DNA of 10,408 nt from Dokdonella_A sp966248875 (GTDB lineage: Bacteria; Pseudomonadota; Gammaproteobacteria; Xanthomonadales; Rhodanobacteraceae), in NCBI GenBank assembly GCA_966248875.1, contig CBINBI010000096.1:1-10408 (forward strand), in the 5' to 3' direction. Positions 1 to 6,276 of this stretch are shown here, piece by piece. The notes under the pieces were generated by a model that was not told the DNA's origin, did not search any database, and saw only the letters and a program-made list of their open reading frames with translations. The position numbers and the translations under genes are program-made. Every line of letters begins with the position of its first letter. Position 1 is the first letter of the stretch.

Positions 1-66
1 TCTCGGGGGATTGGACTCCAAACCGCGGTGCTACTCAAAAACGGGGGGACGTCGCGCGCAGACGAG

Positions 67-116
67 AAAAACCCACGGTCGGATCAGCACACAGACAGGT
101 AGCTGAGCCGACCGTG
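67..116 (-). terminator. Intrinsic terminator downstream of tRNA-Ser
   Basis: Bases 74-82 (CACGGTCGG) and 108-116 (CCGACCGTG) form a perfect 9-bp stem. After one A/G mismatch it continues with TCAGC (84-88) paired to GCTGA (102-106), closing on a 13-base loop. On the minus strand the hairpin is followed by GGG and then five T (71 down to 67). A long stem plus T-run is the classic intrinsic terminator. Its direction fits the end of the minus-strand transcript carrying tRNA-Ser, about 150 bases upstream. Confidence 0.75.
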
Positions 117-263
117 CCTTGCCGGCTCCAGAGACGCGGGCCGATTCATGCGCGAAACCTGTGGAATCTCGCGTCTTAAGGAGCGATGCTCGTCGTCGAA
201 TACGCCGCATTTCCGGGCAATATCGCGCGGCCCGGAGACGCAGTCTCCGACCCGCAAGGTCGA
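117..263 (-). other. Non-coding trailer between tRNA-Ser and its terminator
   Basis: This stretch lies between the encoded CCA end of tRNA-Ser and the terminator hairpin. It would be transcribed as a trailer of about 150 bases if the terminator at 67-116 is the one used. It holds one clear hairpin, CGGAGAC-GCA-GTCTCCG at 233-249, which has no T-run after it on either strand. The open frames that cross it also cross the tRNA and have no ribosome binding site or recognisable protein. It may be only a processed trailer or may contain a small RNA. Bases 1-66, beyond the terminator, show nothing I can identify. Confidence 0.35.
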
Positions 264-353
264 TGGCGGAGAGGGTGGGATTCGAACCCACGAGAGGCTC
301 GCGCCTCTGCCGGTTTTCAAGACCGGTGCCTTAAACCGCTCGGCCACCTCTCC
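264..353 (-). tRNA. serT: tRNA-Ser (anticodon UGA)
   Basis: The reverse complement starts GGAGAGG and ends CCTCTCC-G-CCA, giving a 7-bp acceptor stem, discriminator G and an encoded CCA (264-266). The D-arm has the GTGGCCGAGCGGTTTAAGG pattern. The anticodon stem CCGGT/ACCGG holds loop CTTGAAA with anticodon TGA (bases 317-319 on the plus strand). A long variable arm (GAGGCGCGAGCCTC) and the GGTTCGAATCC T-arm follow. The long variable arm and 90-base length mark a class II tRNA, and the anticodon assigns serine, reading UCA and related UCN codons. The symbol serT is by analogy with E. coli. No strong promoter was found upstream of 353. Confidence 0.97.
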
Positions 354-366
354 GGTATGTTCCGTT

Positions 367-404
367 CACCCCGCCGCCCGGGCCGCTTGCCTGGCGGCGG
401 TGTG
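367..404. repeat. GC-rich inverted repeat between tRNA-Ser and uvrY
   Basis: CCGCCGCC (371-378) pairs perfectly with GGCGGCGG (393-400). Outside this, CAC (367-369) pairs with GTG (402-404) across one mismatch. The loop is 14 bases. No T-run follows on either strand, so it is not a typical terminator. It lies just upstream of the tRNA gene, in its promoter or leader, and about 110 bases before the response regulator. Its role is unknown. Confidence 0.45.
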
Positions 405-512
405 CGGCATGATGGCAGACTTCCTGTGCTTTGTGACCGGGTTCAACAAACGCACGCCTTGTCAGACGTCCGCGGCGAGAACACACTGATCCGGACGGGA
501 TGGGGTGACCGG

Positions 513-1166
513 ATGATCCGCATTGTACTGATCGACGATCACGAGCTGGTTCGCACCGGCTTTCGCATGATCCTTTCGCAGCAGCCTGGTATCGAGATCA
601 TCGGCGAGGCGGCCGACGGGGAGCAGGGGCTGGCGCTGATCCGCAAGTCGCATCCGGACGTCGCGCTGGTCGATGTCCACATGCCGGGGCTGTCCGGCAT
701 CGAGCTCACCGACCGCGTGCGCAAGAGCAAGCTCGCGACACGCATCGTGATCCTCACCGTCGTCAACGAAGCGCCGTTCCCGCGCCGCCTGATCGAAGCC
801 GGCGCCAGCGGCTATCTCACGAAGGCGTGCGCCGCGGAGGAGCTCGTCCGGGCGGTGCGTCAGGTGGCGGACGGGCGCCGCTATCTGTCGCCCGACGTCG
901 CCGAGCTGCTCGCGCTCGGTGCGCTCGACGGCAATTCGGCGTCACCGTTCGATGCGCTGTCGACCCGCGAGCTCGACGTCGCGCTGATGCTCGCGCAGGG
1001 CCAGGACATGCAGCACATCGCCAAGCACCTGAAGCTGAGCGCGAAGACCGTCGCCACCTACAAGTACCGCCTGTTCGACAAGCTCGGCATCGATAATCCG
1101 GTCGCGCTCGCGCATCTCGCGCACCTGCACGGCCTGCTCGACAACCGCGCGCGCTCGCTGGCTTAG
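513..1166 (+). CDS. uvrY: GacA/UvrY-type LuxR-family response regulator
   Basis: A 217-residue two-component response regulator, close to the usual GacA/UvrY length. The receiver domain (about 1-120) has the acidic pair D8-D9, phospho-acceptor D54 in LVDVHMPG, T82 and K104. A LuxR-type helix-turn-helix occupies about 146-210, with LSTRELDVALMLAQG and the recognition part LSAKTVATYKYRLFDKLGI. In this family the BarA/GacS sensor phosphorylates the regulator, which then activates Rsm/Csr small RNAs that titrate RsmA/CsrA. The open frame runs back to 186 across the tRNA. The start at 513 is chosen because homology begins there (MIRIVLIDDHELVR); the GGGGTGA upstream is only a modest ribosome binding site. 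The usual downstream partner uvrC is absent: the gene converges on rne with a 16-base gap. The weak promoter candidate TTGTCA-17-CACACT (459-487) is not convincing. Confidence 0.93.
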   Translation: MIRIVLIDDHELVRTGFRMILSQQPGIEIIGEAADGEQGLALIRKSHPDVALVDVHMPGLSGIELTDRVRKSKLATRIVILTVVNEAPFPRRLIEAGASGYLTKACAAEELVRAVRQVADGRRYLSPDVAELLALGALDGNSASPFDALSTRELDVALMLAQGQDMQHIAKHLKLSAKTVATYKYRLFDKLGIDNPVALAHLAHLHGLLDNRARSLA

Positions 1167-1172
1167 CGAGCG
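1152..1172. terminator. Hairpin at the uvrY stop, between convergent genes
   Basis: CGCTCGCT (1152-1159) and AGCGAGCG (1165-1172) form a perfect 8-bp stem with a 5-base loop. The stem includes the last codons and stop codon of uvrY. No T-run follows on either strand, so it is not a canonical intrinsic terminator. Its position between two convergent genes suggests a shared transcript-end or 3'-protecting hairpin. Confidence 0.5.
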
Positions 1173-1182
1173 AGCGGGCACG

Positions 1183-4100
1183 TTACGCGGCGTTGCCGGA
1201 TTTGCGTTCGGCGGCGTCCTCGCTGCCGGTTCCCTCATCCGTGTCGAGACGCGGAGCGATCTGTTTCGCCGTGACCTGCGGCTGCGGTGGCTGGGGGTTC
1301 GCGACGGCGGCGGACGGCGCCTGCTCAGGCGGCGACAGCGGAAGCTCGAGCGTCTGTCCGCGATCGCTCCTCGCTTCCGGAGCAGGCTGGGCCGCTTCTG
1401 GCGGCCGAATCGGTTCCGTCCTGACCGTAGGAGGAGGAACTGCAGCGGAGGGCGAGGGCGATACCGCCGCCGGGCGCATCGTCTCCGCGTCGGGCGACTG
1501 CGCGACCGGAGAGTGCGACGATGGGGCCGCGGACGTCGCCATCGCTGCAGGTTCCGATGCGGCAGGCGCCGGACTCCGGGCGGCAGGTTTCGATTCGCGC
1601 GGCTTCTCCTCGTTCTGCGCTTGCGTCGTCGTCGCGGGCGTGCGCGGCGATTCGGCCGCGACTGCCGGAACAGGAGTGGGCGCAGGCGCCGGCGACGGAT
1701 AGTCGGCAGGTGGCTCTGCCACCCGCGCTTCGGGTGTGAAGCCTGTGAGGCGCGGTGTCGCGTTCGAGGACTGCGTTTCGTTGCGCTGCGCGGATTTCTC
1801 GATGGTCTGCGCGTCCGGACCCGGAGCAGCTTCGGCCGTCGGCTTTGGCGGCGCGCTCGATGCCGGCTCCATCGGGCGTGGCTCCGTCGCCTCGGCAGGG
1901 GATCGCGCGGGCGACGTCACGGGATCGCTCGGCTGCGAGCGCGTCGCCCGGGCTTCGCGGCCGGCATCCTCGTCGTCGAAATCCTTCGCGCTGTCGGCGC
2001 CTGGCTGAGGCGAGCCGGCGCTGGTGTCGCCCACTGCGGCGGCAGCACCCTTGCGGCGCCGGCGACCGCCACGGCGGCCCCTGCGACGCGAACGCATCTC
2101 GTCACGCGGCGCGCCTTCGAGTGAGGCCGGGTCGAGTGTCGGCGCGGGAAGCGGCGGGCGCTCGGACGTCGCGGCCGTCGATGGCAACGGCGCCGGTGTG
2201 GTCGCCGCGGAGGCGGAACCGGGAGCAGGACTCGGTGCGGCCACCGGCTTCGCTTCGTTCTGCGGGCGCGGCTGCGCGGCGGCGCGTGGCTGAACCGCCG
2301 GCTGCTCGCCGGTCGTGCGGCCCGGCCGCTCGTCGCGACGCGGCGGCTGCGCACGCGACGGCTGCTGCTTCGCGTTCTGGCCTTGTGTGCCGCGTGCATC
2401 GCGACGGCCGGCCGTGGCTCCATCCTGCCGCTGCGGACGCTGCGAGGGCGAGGACGGCCGATTGGCGGACGCACCGCGGGACGCATCGCGCGGCTGCGGA
2501 CGCTGAGCCGGGCGCTGCGTGGGCTGCGGTTTTGCCGTCGCCGTCGGCTCCGGCGCGGAACCGCCGCGGAAGAATCCGAACAGCTTGGCGAAAAAGCCGC
2601 CGCCGTTCGTAGCCACTGCCGTCGCAGCAGGTTTGATTTCGGCTTCGACCGGCTCCGGACGCTCCGGCGCCGGCGTCGCGCGGACGACGCCGGCCACCGC
2701 CGGCTGCTCGGGCTCCTCGCTGGGCCGCATCATCTGGGGCAGCGGGGTCGGCTGCGCGGGCGTGGTGCGCTGGTAGCTCGGCTTGACGTCGTCGCCGAGC
2801 TCCGACAAACGCAGGCGCTGGATTTCCAGGTGGGGCGTTTCGAGCTTGTCGTCGGCGACGACGATGACCGCAACGTCATGGCGCGCCTCGATCTCGCTGA
2901 GCTGCTTGCGCTTCTCGTTGAGCAGGAAGTTGGCGACGCTGGGAGGCGCCTGCACCAGCACCTGGCCGGTGTTCTCCTTCATGGCGTGCTCTTCGACGAG
3001 ACGCAGTGCCGAGAGCGACAGCGACTCGACGCCGCGGATGCGGCCGTGGCCATCGCAGCGCGGGCAGACGATCTGCGTCGCCTCGCCGAGGCTCGGCCGC
3101 AGGCGCTGGCGCGACATTTCGAGGAGACCGAAGCGCGAGATGCGCCCGATCTGCACGCGGGCGCGGTCGAGCTTGAGCGCATCGCGGAGTTTTTCCTCAA
3201 CTTCGCGCTGGTGGCGCGGCGAATCCATGTCGATGAAGTCGATGACGATGAGGCCGCCCGCGTCACGGATGCGAAGCTGCCGCGCGATCTCGACGGCCGC
3301 TTCGCAGTTCGTGTTGAACGCGGTTTCCTCGATGTCGCCGCCCTTGGTCGCCTTCGACGAGTTGATGTCGATCGCGGTCAGCGCCTCGGTGTGGTCGATG
3401 ACGATCGAGCCGCCCGAGGGCAGGCGCACCTGGCGCTCGAACGCGTTTTCGATCTGCGTCTCGATCTGGAAGCGGGAGAAGAGCGGAGTGGTGTCCTTGT
3501 AGAGCTTGAGCTTGCGCAGGTTGTTCGGCATCACCTGCTGCATGAACTCGCGCGCGTCGTTGTAGAGCTCTTCGTGGTCGATCAGGATCTCGCCGATGTC
3601 GCCGCGCAGGTAATCGCGAAGCGCGCGGATGATGAGCTTGGATTCCTGGTAGATCAGGAATGGGGGCGGGCGCGACTCGGCGGCCTCGGAGATCGCCTTC
3701 CAGAGCTGGAGCAGATAGTCGAGGTCCCACTGAAGCTCTTCAGCGTCGCGGCCCATGCCCGCCGTGCGCACGATGAGGCCCATGTCCTCGGGCAGGTTCA
3801 GATGATCCAGGGCATCCTTGAGATTCTGGCGATCCTCGCCCTCGATGCGGCGCGAGACGCCGCCCGCGCGCGGATTGTTGGGCATCAGGACGAGATAGCG
3901 TCCGGCGAGGCTGATGAAGGTCGTCAGAGCCGCGCCCTTGGTGCCGCGCTCCTCCTTGTCGACCTGGACGACGACGTCCTGGCCTTCCTTGAGCAGCTCG
4001 CGGATGCCCGCCTTGTTGTGATCGACGCCGGCGGCGAAGTACTGGCGGGAAATTTCCTTGAGCGGGAGGAAGCCGTGGCGCTCGGCACCGTAATCGACGA

Positions 4101-4269
4101 AGCAGGCTTCCAGCGAAGGCTCGACGCGCGTGATGCGTCCCTTGTAGATGTTCGCCTTCTTCTGTTCCTTGGAAGGGATCTCGATGTCGAGATCGTAAAG
4201 CGTCTGGCCATCGACGATGGCCACCCGCAACTCTTCACGCTGAGTTGCGTTGATCAACATGCGTTTCAT
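1183..4269 (-). CDS. rne: Ribonuclease E
   Basis: A 1028-residue endoribonuclease E, the scaffold of the RNA degradosome; it processes rRNA and tRNA and starts mRNA decay. The catalytic half (1-500) has an S1 domain at about 37-120 and the RNase E/G core. Catalytic aspartates are D301 (ALTAIDINSSKA) and D344 (IVIDFIDM), matching E. coli D303 and D346. The zinc-link CPRC is at C402/C405. The C-terminal half is low-complexity Pro/Ala/Arg. It carries a likely membrane-binding amphipathic segment at 556-569 (GGGFFAKLFGFFRG) and an arginine-rich RNA-binding patch at 727-740 (RSRRRGRRGGRRRR). The frame is open upstream to 4392, but the start at 4269 (MKRMLINATQ) fits the family and has AAGGAA seven bases before it. 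The N-terminal half is certain by homology; partner-binding sites in the tail are not recognisable by eye. Confidence 0.97.
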   Translation of the reverse strand: MKRMLINATQREELRVAIVDGQTLYDLDIEIPSKEQKKANIYKGRITRVEPSLEACFVDYGAERHGFLPLKEISRQYFAAGVDHNKAGIRELLKEGQDVVVQVDKEERGTKGAALTTFISLAGRYLVLMPNNPRAGGVSRRIEGEDRQNLKDALDHLNLPEDMGLIVRTAGMGRDAEELQWDLDYLLQLWKAISEAAESRPPPFLIYQESKLIIRALRDYLRGDIGEILIDHEELYNDAREFMQQVMPNNLRKLKLYKDTTPLFSRFQIETQIENAFERQVRLPSGGSIVIDHTEALTAIDINSSKATKGGDIEETAFNTNCEAAVEIARQLRIRDAGGLIVIDFIDMDSPRHQREVEEKLRDALKLDRARVQIGRISRFGLLEMSRQRLRPSLGEATQIVCPRCDGHGRIRGVESLSLSALRLVEEHAMKENTGQVLVQAPPSVANFLLNEKRKQLSEIEARHDVAVIVVADDKLETPHLEIQRLRLSELGDDVKPSYQRTTPAQPTPLPQMMRPSEEPEQPAVAGVVRATPAPERPEPVEAEIKPAATAVATNGGGFFAKLFGFFRGGSAPEPTATAKPQPTQRPAQRPQPRDASRGASANRPSSPSQRPQRQDGATAGRRDARGTQGQNAKQQPSRAQPPRRDERPGRTTGEQPAVQPRAAAQPRPQNEAKPVAAPSPAPGSASAATTPAPLPSTAATSERPPLPAPTLDPASLEGAPRDEMRSRRRGRRGGRRRRKGAAAAVGDTSAGSPQPGADSAKDFDDEDAGREARATRSQPSDPVTSPARSPAEATEPRPMEPASSAPPKPTAEAAPGPDAQTIEKSAQRNETQSSNATPRLTGFTPEARVAEPPADYPSPAPAPTPVPAVAAESPRTPATTTQAQNEEKPRESKPAARSPAPAASEPAAMATSAAPSSHSPVAQSPDAETMRPAAVSPSPSAAVPPPTVRTEPIRPPEAAQPAPEARSDRGQTLELPLSPPEQAPSAAVANPQPPQPQVTAKQIAPRLDTDEGTGSEDAAERKSGNAA

Positions 4270-4595
4270 TGTCGTGTTCCTTCGAGCCGGCGCTCGACTG
4301 CCGTCGCGCGCTGCGCGGGTAACGCGCTGCGGGCGGACGGCGGCAGGAGCGCCTGCCTTTTTTCGCCGGCGCAATCCGCGCGCCGGCCTCATGGGGTTGT
4401 CGCGTGCCCGGCCGCTCCGGCCGTCATTCCGACGACGAGCAGCGATCGACTCGAACCGCTACGATGCGCTTCCGCTCCTGCCGACGCTCCGACGGAGAAA
4501 CCGAGGGCTGGAGGCGGGAAGGATGTGGCGGACGAGTGCGCTAGTGACTGGCCTCCGACTCCCGCGGACGAGGTCGGGAAGCCTGCGCGATACGC
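4270..4595 (-). promoter_or_regulatory. Long structured rne 5' leader
   Basis: From the predicted start site near 4595 to the rne ATG there are about 325 bases with no supported gene. The minus-strand RNA contains CGGCC-5-GGCCG (4409-4423). It then has a perfect 8-bp hairpin GCCGGCGC-7-GCGCCGGC (4365-4387), a run of six A (4358-4363) and a second hairpin GGCAGG-4-CCTGCC (4342-4357). The ribosome binding site AAGGAA is near the end. In E. coli the rne leader is also several hundred bases long and carries hairpins through which RNase E represses its own mRNA. Autoregulation here is inferred from this similarity of layout. Confidence 0.6.
4342..4363 (+). terminator. Terminator-shaped hairpin plus T6, plus strand, inside the rne leader
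   Basis: GGCAGG (4342-4347), loop AGCG, CCTGCC (4352-4357) and six T (4358-4363) make a textbook intrinsic terminator read on the plus strand. It lies antisense to the rne leader, with no plus-strand gene upstream of it except uvrY, over 3 kb away. It may stop antisense transcription toward rluC. Alternatively, the shape may simply reflect the A6-plus-hairpin structure used on the rne (minus) strand. Confidence 0.5.
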
Positions 4596-4601
4596 AGGTG
4601 C

Positions 4602-4631
4602 AGCATATCAGTTTTCGATAGATTTTTTCAA
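4602..4631 (-). promoter_or_regulatory. rne promoter (sigma-70, extended -10)
   Basis: On the minus strand, TTGAAA (4631-4626) is an acceptable -35 box. Eighteen bases later comes TATGCT (4607-4602), preceded by TG at 4610-4609 as TG-A-TATGCT, an extended -10. The predicted start is near 4595. The -35 box touches the first base of the rluC start codon, so the divergent rluC promoter must overlap this region. Confidence 0.7.
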
Positions 4632-5656
4632 TGAAGACACAGACTTCGGCGGGTTTTCGCGATCCGGCATCCGCTCCGCGCGTCGAAACCGTCGAGGTTC
4701 CCGAGGATCGGGACGGGCAGCGCATCGACAATTTCCTTGCCGCCCGGCTGAGAGGCGTCCCAAAAAGCCTCGTTTATAGACTGCTCCGCACCGGCCAGGT
4801 CCGCGTCAACGGAAAACGAGCCAAGCCGGATCTCCGCCTCGCCGCAGGCGATGCCGTACGAATCCCGCCCGTCCGGACGGCCGAGCGTCCCGATTCCGGC
4901 GCGCCGCCCGCCGGTTCCGCGGCGCGCATCGAAGCGGCGGTCCTGTCCGAAGACCGCGATTTTCTCGTCATCGACAAGCCGGCCGGCATCGCGAGCCATG
5001 GCGGCAGCGGCATCAGCTTCGGCGCGATCGAGCTTCTGCGCGCCGCGCGCCCGCGCGAGTCGCTGGAGCTCGTGCACCGGCTGGACCGCGACACGAGCGG
5101 CGTGCTCGTGCTGGCGAAGAAGCGCTCGGCACTGACGGCGCTGCAGGCCGAGATTCGCGAAGGGCGGGTCGAGAAGCGCTACCTCGCGCTGCTCGCCGGC
5201 GCGCTGCCCCAAAAACGTCTCACGGTCGATGCACCCTTGCGCAAATCCGTGCTGCAGGGCGGCGAGCGCATGGTGCGCATCGACGAGGAAGGCAAGCCGT
5301 CGCGCTCGCGCTTCGGCGAAATCGAGCGGTTCGCGGACGCAACGCTGGCCGAAATCGCGATCGAGACCGGACGCACGCACCAGATCCGCGTGCACGCCGC
5401 TCACATCGGTCATCCGGTCGCAGGCGACGAGAAGTACGGCGATCGCGAGTTCAACCGCGCGATGCGCGACGCCGGCCTGAAGCGGCTGTTCCTCCACGCG
5501 GCCCGGTTCGAATTTTCGATGGGCGAGAAAAGCTACGGATTCAGCGCGCCATTGCCCGATGACCTGAAACGCGTGCTCGATGCGTTGTCCCGTCGCTCCC
5601 GCGAAAGCGGAGGGCCGGCGCCTTCAGCGACGCTTCGCAGGAAGCAAAGCCGCTAG
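4631..5656 (+). CDS. rluC: 23S rRNA pseudouridine synthase RluC
   Basis: A 341-residue RluA-family pseudouridine synthase. E. coli RluC modifies 23S rRNA positions 955, 2504 and 2580. An S4-like RNA-binding domain is at about 27-90 (GQRIDNFLAARLRGVPKSLVYRLL in part). The catalytic domain from about 105 has VIDKPAGIASHGGSGISFG and the signature HRLDRDTSG with catalytic D152. Further conserved blocks are GRTHQIRVHAAHIGHPVAGDEKYGDREF in part. The start at 4631 matches the MKT opening of E. coli RluC, but no ribosome binding site is visible, so initiation may be weak or near-leaderless. The last about 20 residues (SRRSRESGG onward) come from a palindromic repeat and extend beyond the normal end. 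Divergence from rne is the arrangement also seen in E. coli. Confidence 0.95.
   Translation: MKTQTSAGFRDPASAPRVETVEVPEDRDGQRIDNFLAARLRGVPKSLVYRLLRTGQVRVNGKRAKPDLRLAAGDAVRIPPVRTAERPDSGAPPAGSAARIEAAVLSEDRDFLVIDKPAGIASHGGSGISFGAIELLRAARPRESLELVHRLDRDTSGVLVLAKKRSALTALQAEIREGRVEKRYLALLAGALPQKRLTVDAPLRKSVLQGGERMVRIDEEGKPSRSRFGEIERFADATLAEIAIETGRTHQIRVHAAHIGHPVAGDEKYGDREFNRAMRDAGLKRLFLHAARFEFSMGEKSYGFSAPLPDDLKRVLDALSRRSRESGGPAPSATLRRKQSR
5591..5613. repeat. REP-like palindrome inside the 3' end of rluC
   Basis: CGTCGCTCCCGCGAAAGCGG, followed by AGG, resembles the CGTC-ATTCCCGCGAAAGCGGGAAT palindromes scattered in many proteobacterial genomes. The stem CGC-GAAA-GCG is extended by C/G and then by CT/AG across one bulged C. 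It encodes the RRSRESGG of the RluC tail. A related half-site CTTCGCAGGAA occurs about 20 bases further on (5632-5642). The family assignment rests on memory of the consensus only. Confidence 0.45.
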
Positions 5657-5686
5657 GTTCCCGCGCTGATCGGCGACAATGCATTT

Positions 5687-5818
5687 CCGTCGTCCCGGCG
5701 AAAACCGGAACCATCGTGTTCTTCGCGGACGCAAAACGGACAGCCCGATTCTTCAGCCTGGCGAGAAACGTGCGCTCCGGCTTCCTGCTTCCACATGCGG
5801 CATTCGCAGGAACGGCGG
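5687..5818. repeat. Degenerate palindromic (REP-pair/MITE-like) element
   Basis: The left end, CCGTCGTCCCGGCGAAAACC (5687-5706), and the reverse complement of the right end, CCGCCGTTCCTGCGAATGCC (5799-5818), match at 15 of 20 positions. The unit is therefore a 132-bp element with imperfect terminal inverted repeats. The left end has its own CCGG-6-CCGG hairpin, and the right side has TTCCTGC (5782-5788) paired with GCAGGAA (5806-5812). It fills the gap between the convergent genes rluC and phhB, the usual site for REP/BIME elements, and may act as their transcript end. It encodes nothing supported. Confidence 0.5.
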
Positions 5819-5830
5819 ACCAGGACGCCG

Positions 5831-6172
5831 TCACCGGGCGCCCGTCGCGATGTCCTCGACTTTCGCCGCGCAGATGAAATCGTTCAGCGACAGTCCGCCG
5901 ACGTCGTGCGTCGAATAGCGCACGAGGCAGCGGTCGTAGTGCACTTCGAGATCGGGATGGTGGTCCTCGCGATGCGCAATCGACGCCACGGCGTTGACGA
6001 ACGCCATGGTGTGGAAATAGTCGGTGAAACGGAACTCCTTCCTGATCGCGTCGCCGCCCGATTTCCAGCCCGGAAGATCCTTGAGATGAGCGGCGACGGC
6101 ATCGGGGCCGAGGCCATCGTCCTTGCCCTTGCGCGGGCGGCAGTGTTGTGCGCGCAGTGATTCGATGCTCAT
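5831..6172 (-). CDS. phhB: Pterin-4a-carbinolamine dehydratase (PCD/DCoH family)
   Basis: A 113-residue protein of the 4a-hydroxytetrahydrobiopterin dehydratase family, the normal size for these small cytosolic enzymes. They dehydrate the pterin carbinolamine made by aromatic amino acid hydroxylases so the cofactor can be recycled. The family signature is complete: H71-H72-P73 in EDHHPDLEV, Y79, H89 and D98. GWKSGGDAIRKEFRFTDYFHTMAFVNAV (34-61, quoted in pieces: GWK, FTDYFHTMAFV) is also typical. No phenylalanine hydroxylase gene lies in the window. The symbol phhB therefore follows the Pseudomonas name and the true partner is unknown; some bacterial members serve in molybdopterin metabolism or lack a known partner. 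The start at 6172 has a poor ribosome binding site but no better in-frame choice. It is divergent from nfuA and shares its operator region. Confidence 0.88.
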   Translation of the reverse strand: MSIESLRAQHCRPRKGKDDGLGPDAVAAHLKDLPGWKSGGDAIRKEFRFTDYFHTMAFVNAVASIAHREDHHPDLEVHYDRCLVRYSTHDVGGLSLNDFICAAKVEDIATGAR

Positions 6173-6202
6173 GGCTTGGTTGCGATCGTGAACTCCGCGG
6201 AA

Positions 6203-6231
6203 AGTATAGACGCGTGACGCCTGCTCAATTC
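6203..6231 (-). promoter_or_regulatory. Candidate phhB promoter
   Basis: On the minus strand the -10 box TATACT lies at 6208-6203, about 31 bases before the ATG. The best-placed -35 (6231-6226, GAATTG, 17-base spacer) is poor. The palindrome at 6230-6250 would sit over or just upstream of this -35. The -10 and its downstream TTTC resemble those upstream of the cytochrome gene at 7692-7697. Confidence 0.4.
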
Positions 6232-6242
6232 AGGACTAGAAT
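6214..6242 (+). promoter_or_regulatory. Candidate nfuA promoter
   Basis: GTGACG (6214-6219, four of six to TTGACA), a 17-base spacer and TAGAAT (6237-6242, five of six to TATAAT) form a credible sigma-70 promoter. It predicts a start near 6249 and a leader of about 28 bases before the ATG at 6277. This argues against the in-frame ATG at 6241, which would lie inside the -10 box. Confidence 0.6.
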
Positions 6243-6250
6243 GGTCCTGA
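6230..6250. promoter_or_regulatory. Palindromic operator, probably IscR/Rrf2-type
   Basis: TCAGGAC (6230-6236) and GTCCTGA (6244-6250) are perfect inverted arms around TAGAATG, which contains the nfuA -10 box. The core GACTA-GAA-TGGTC resembles the GACT-RWWWYA-GTC centre of type 1 IscR sites, but the outer bases differ. IscR represses or activates iron-sulfur assembly genes including nfuA in E. coli, so the gene context agrees. The position over the -10 implies repression. The regulator is not in the window, so the family assignment is inferred. Confidence 0.55.
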
Positions 6251-6276
6251 TTCAAGGTTTCCACCTGAACGTCCGC

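Noticed and set aside
31..347. Minus-strand open frames around the tRNA
   Set aside because: They overlap tRNA-Ser or the terminator and encode basic low-information peptides.
186..512. N-terminal extension of the response regulator frame
   Set aside because: It would translate the tRNA-Ser region. Homology starts at 513.
4270..4392. Upstream extension of rne (41 basic residues)
   Set aside because: A good ribosome binding site and the family N-terminus place the start at 4269. The extension overlaps the leader hairpins.
2383..4779. Very long plus-strand open frame (798 codons) antisense to rne
   Set aside because: It mirrors the rne coding frame in high-GC DNA, runs into rluC, has no recognisable domain, and RNase E on the other strand is certain.
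4628..5497. Minus-strand frame antisense to rluC
   Set aside because: A shadow of rluC codon bias; no domain, and it spans the rne promoter.
6241..6276. Alternative nfuA start at ATG 6241 with AGGA upstream
   Set aside because: The ATG lies inside the predicted -10 and operator, and the family N-terminus matches 6277. Kept as a possibility only.
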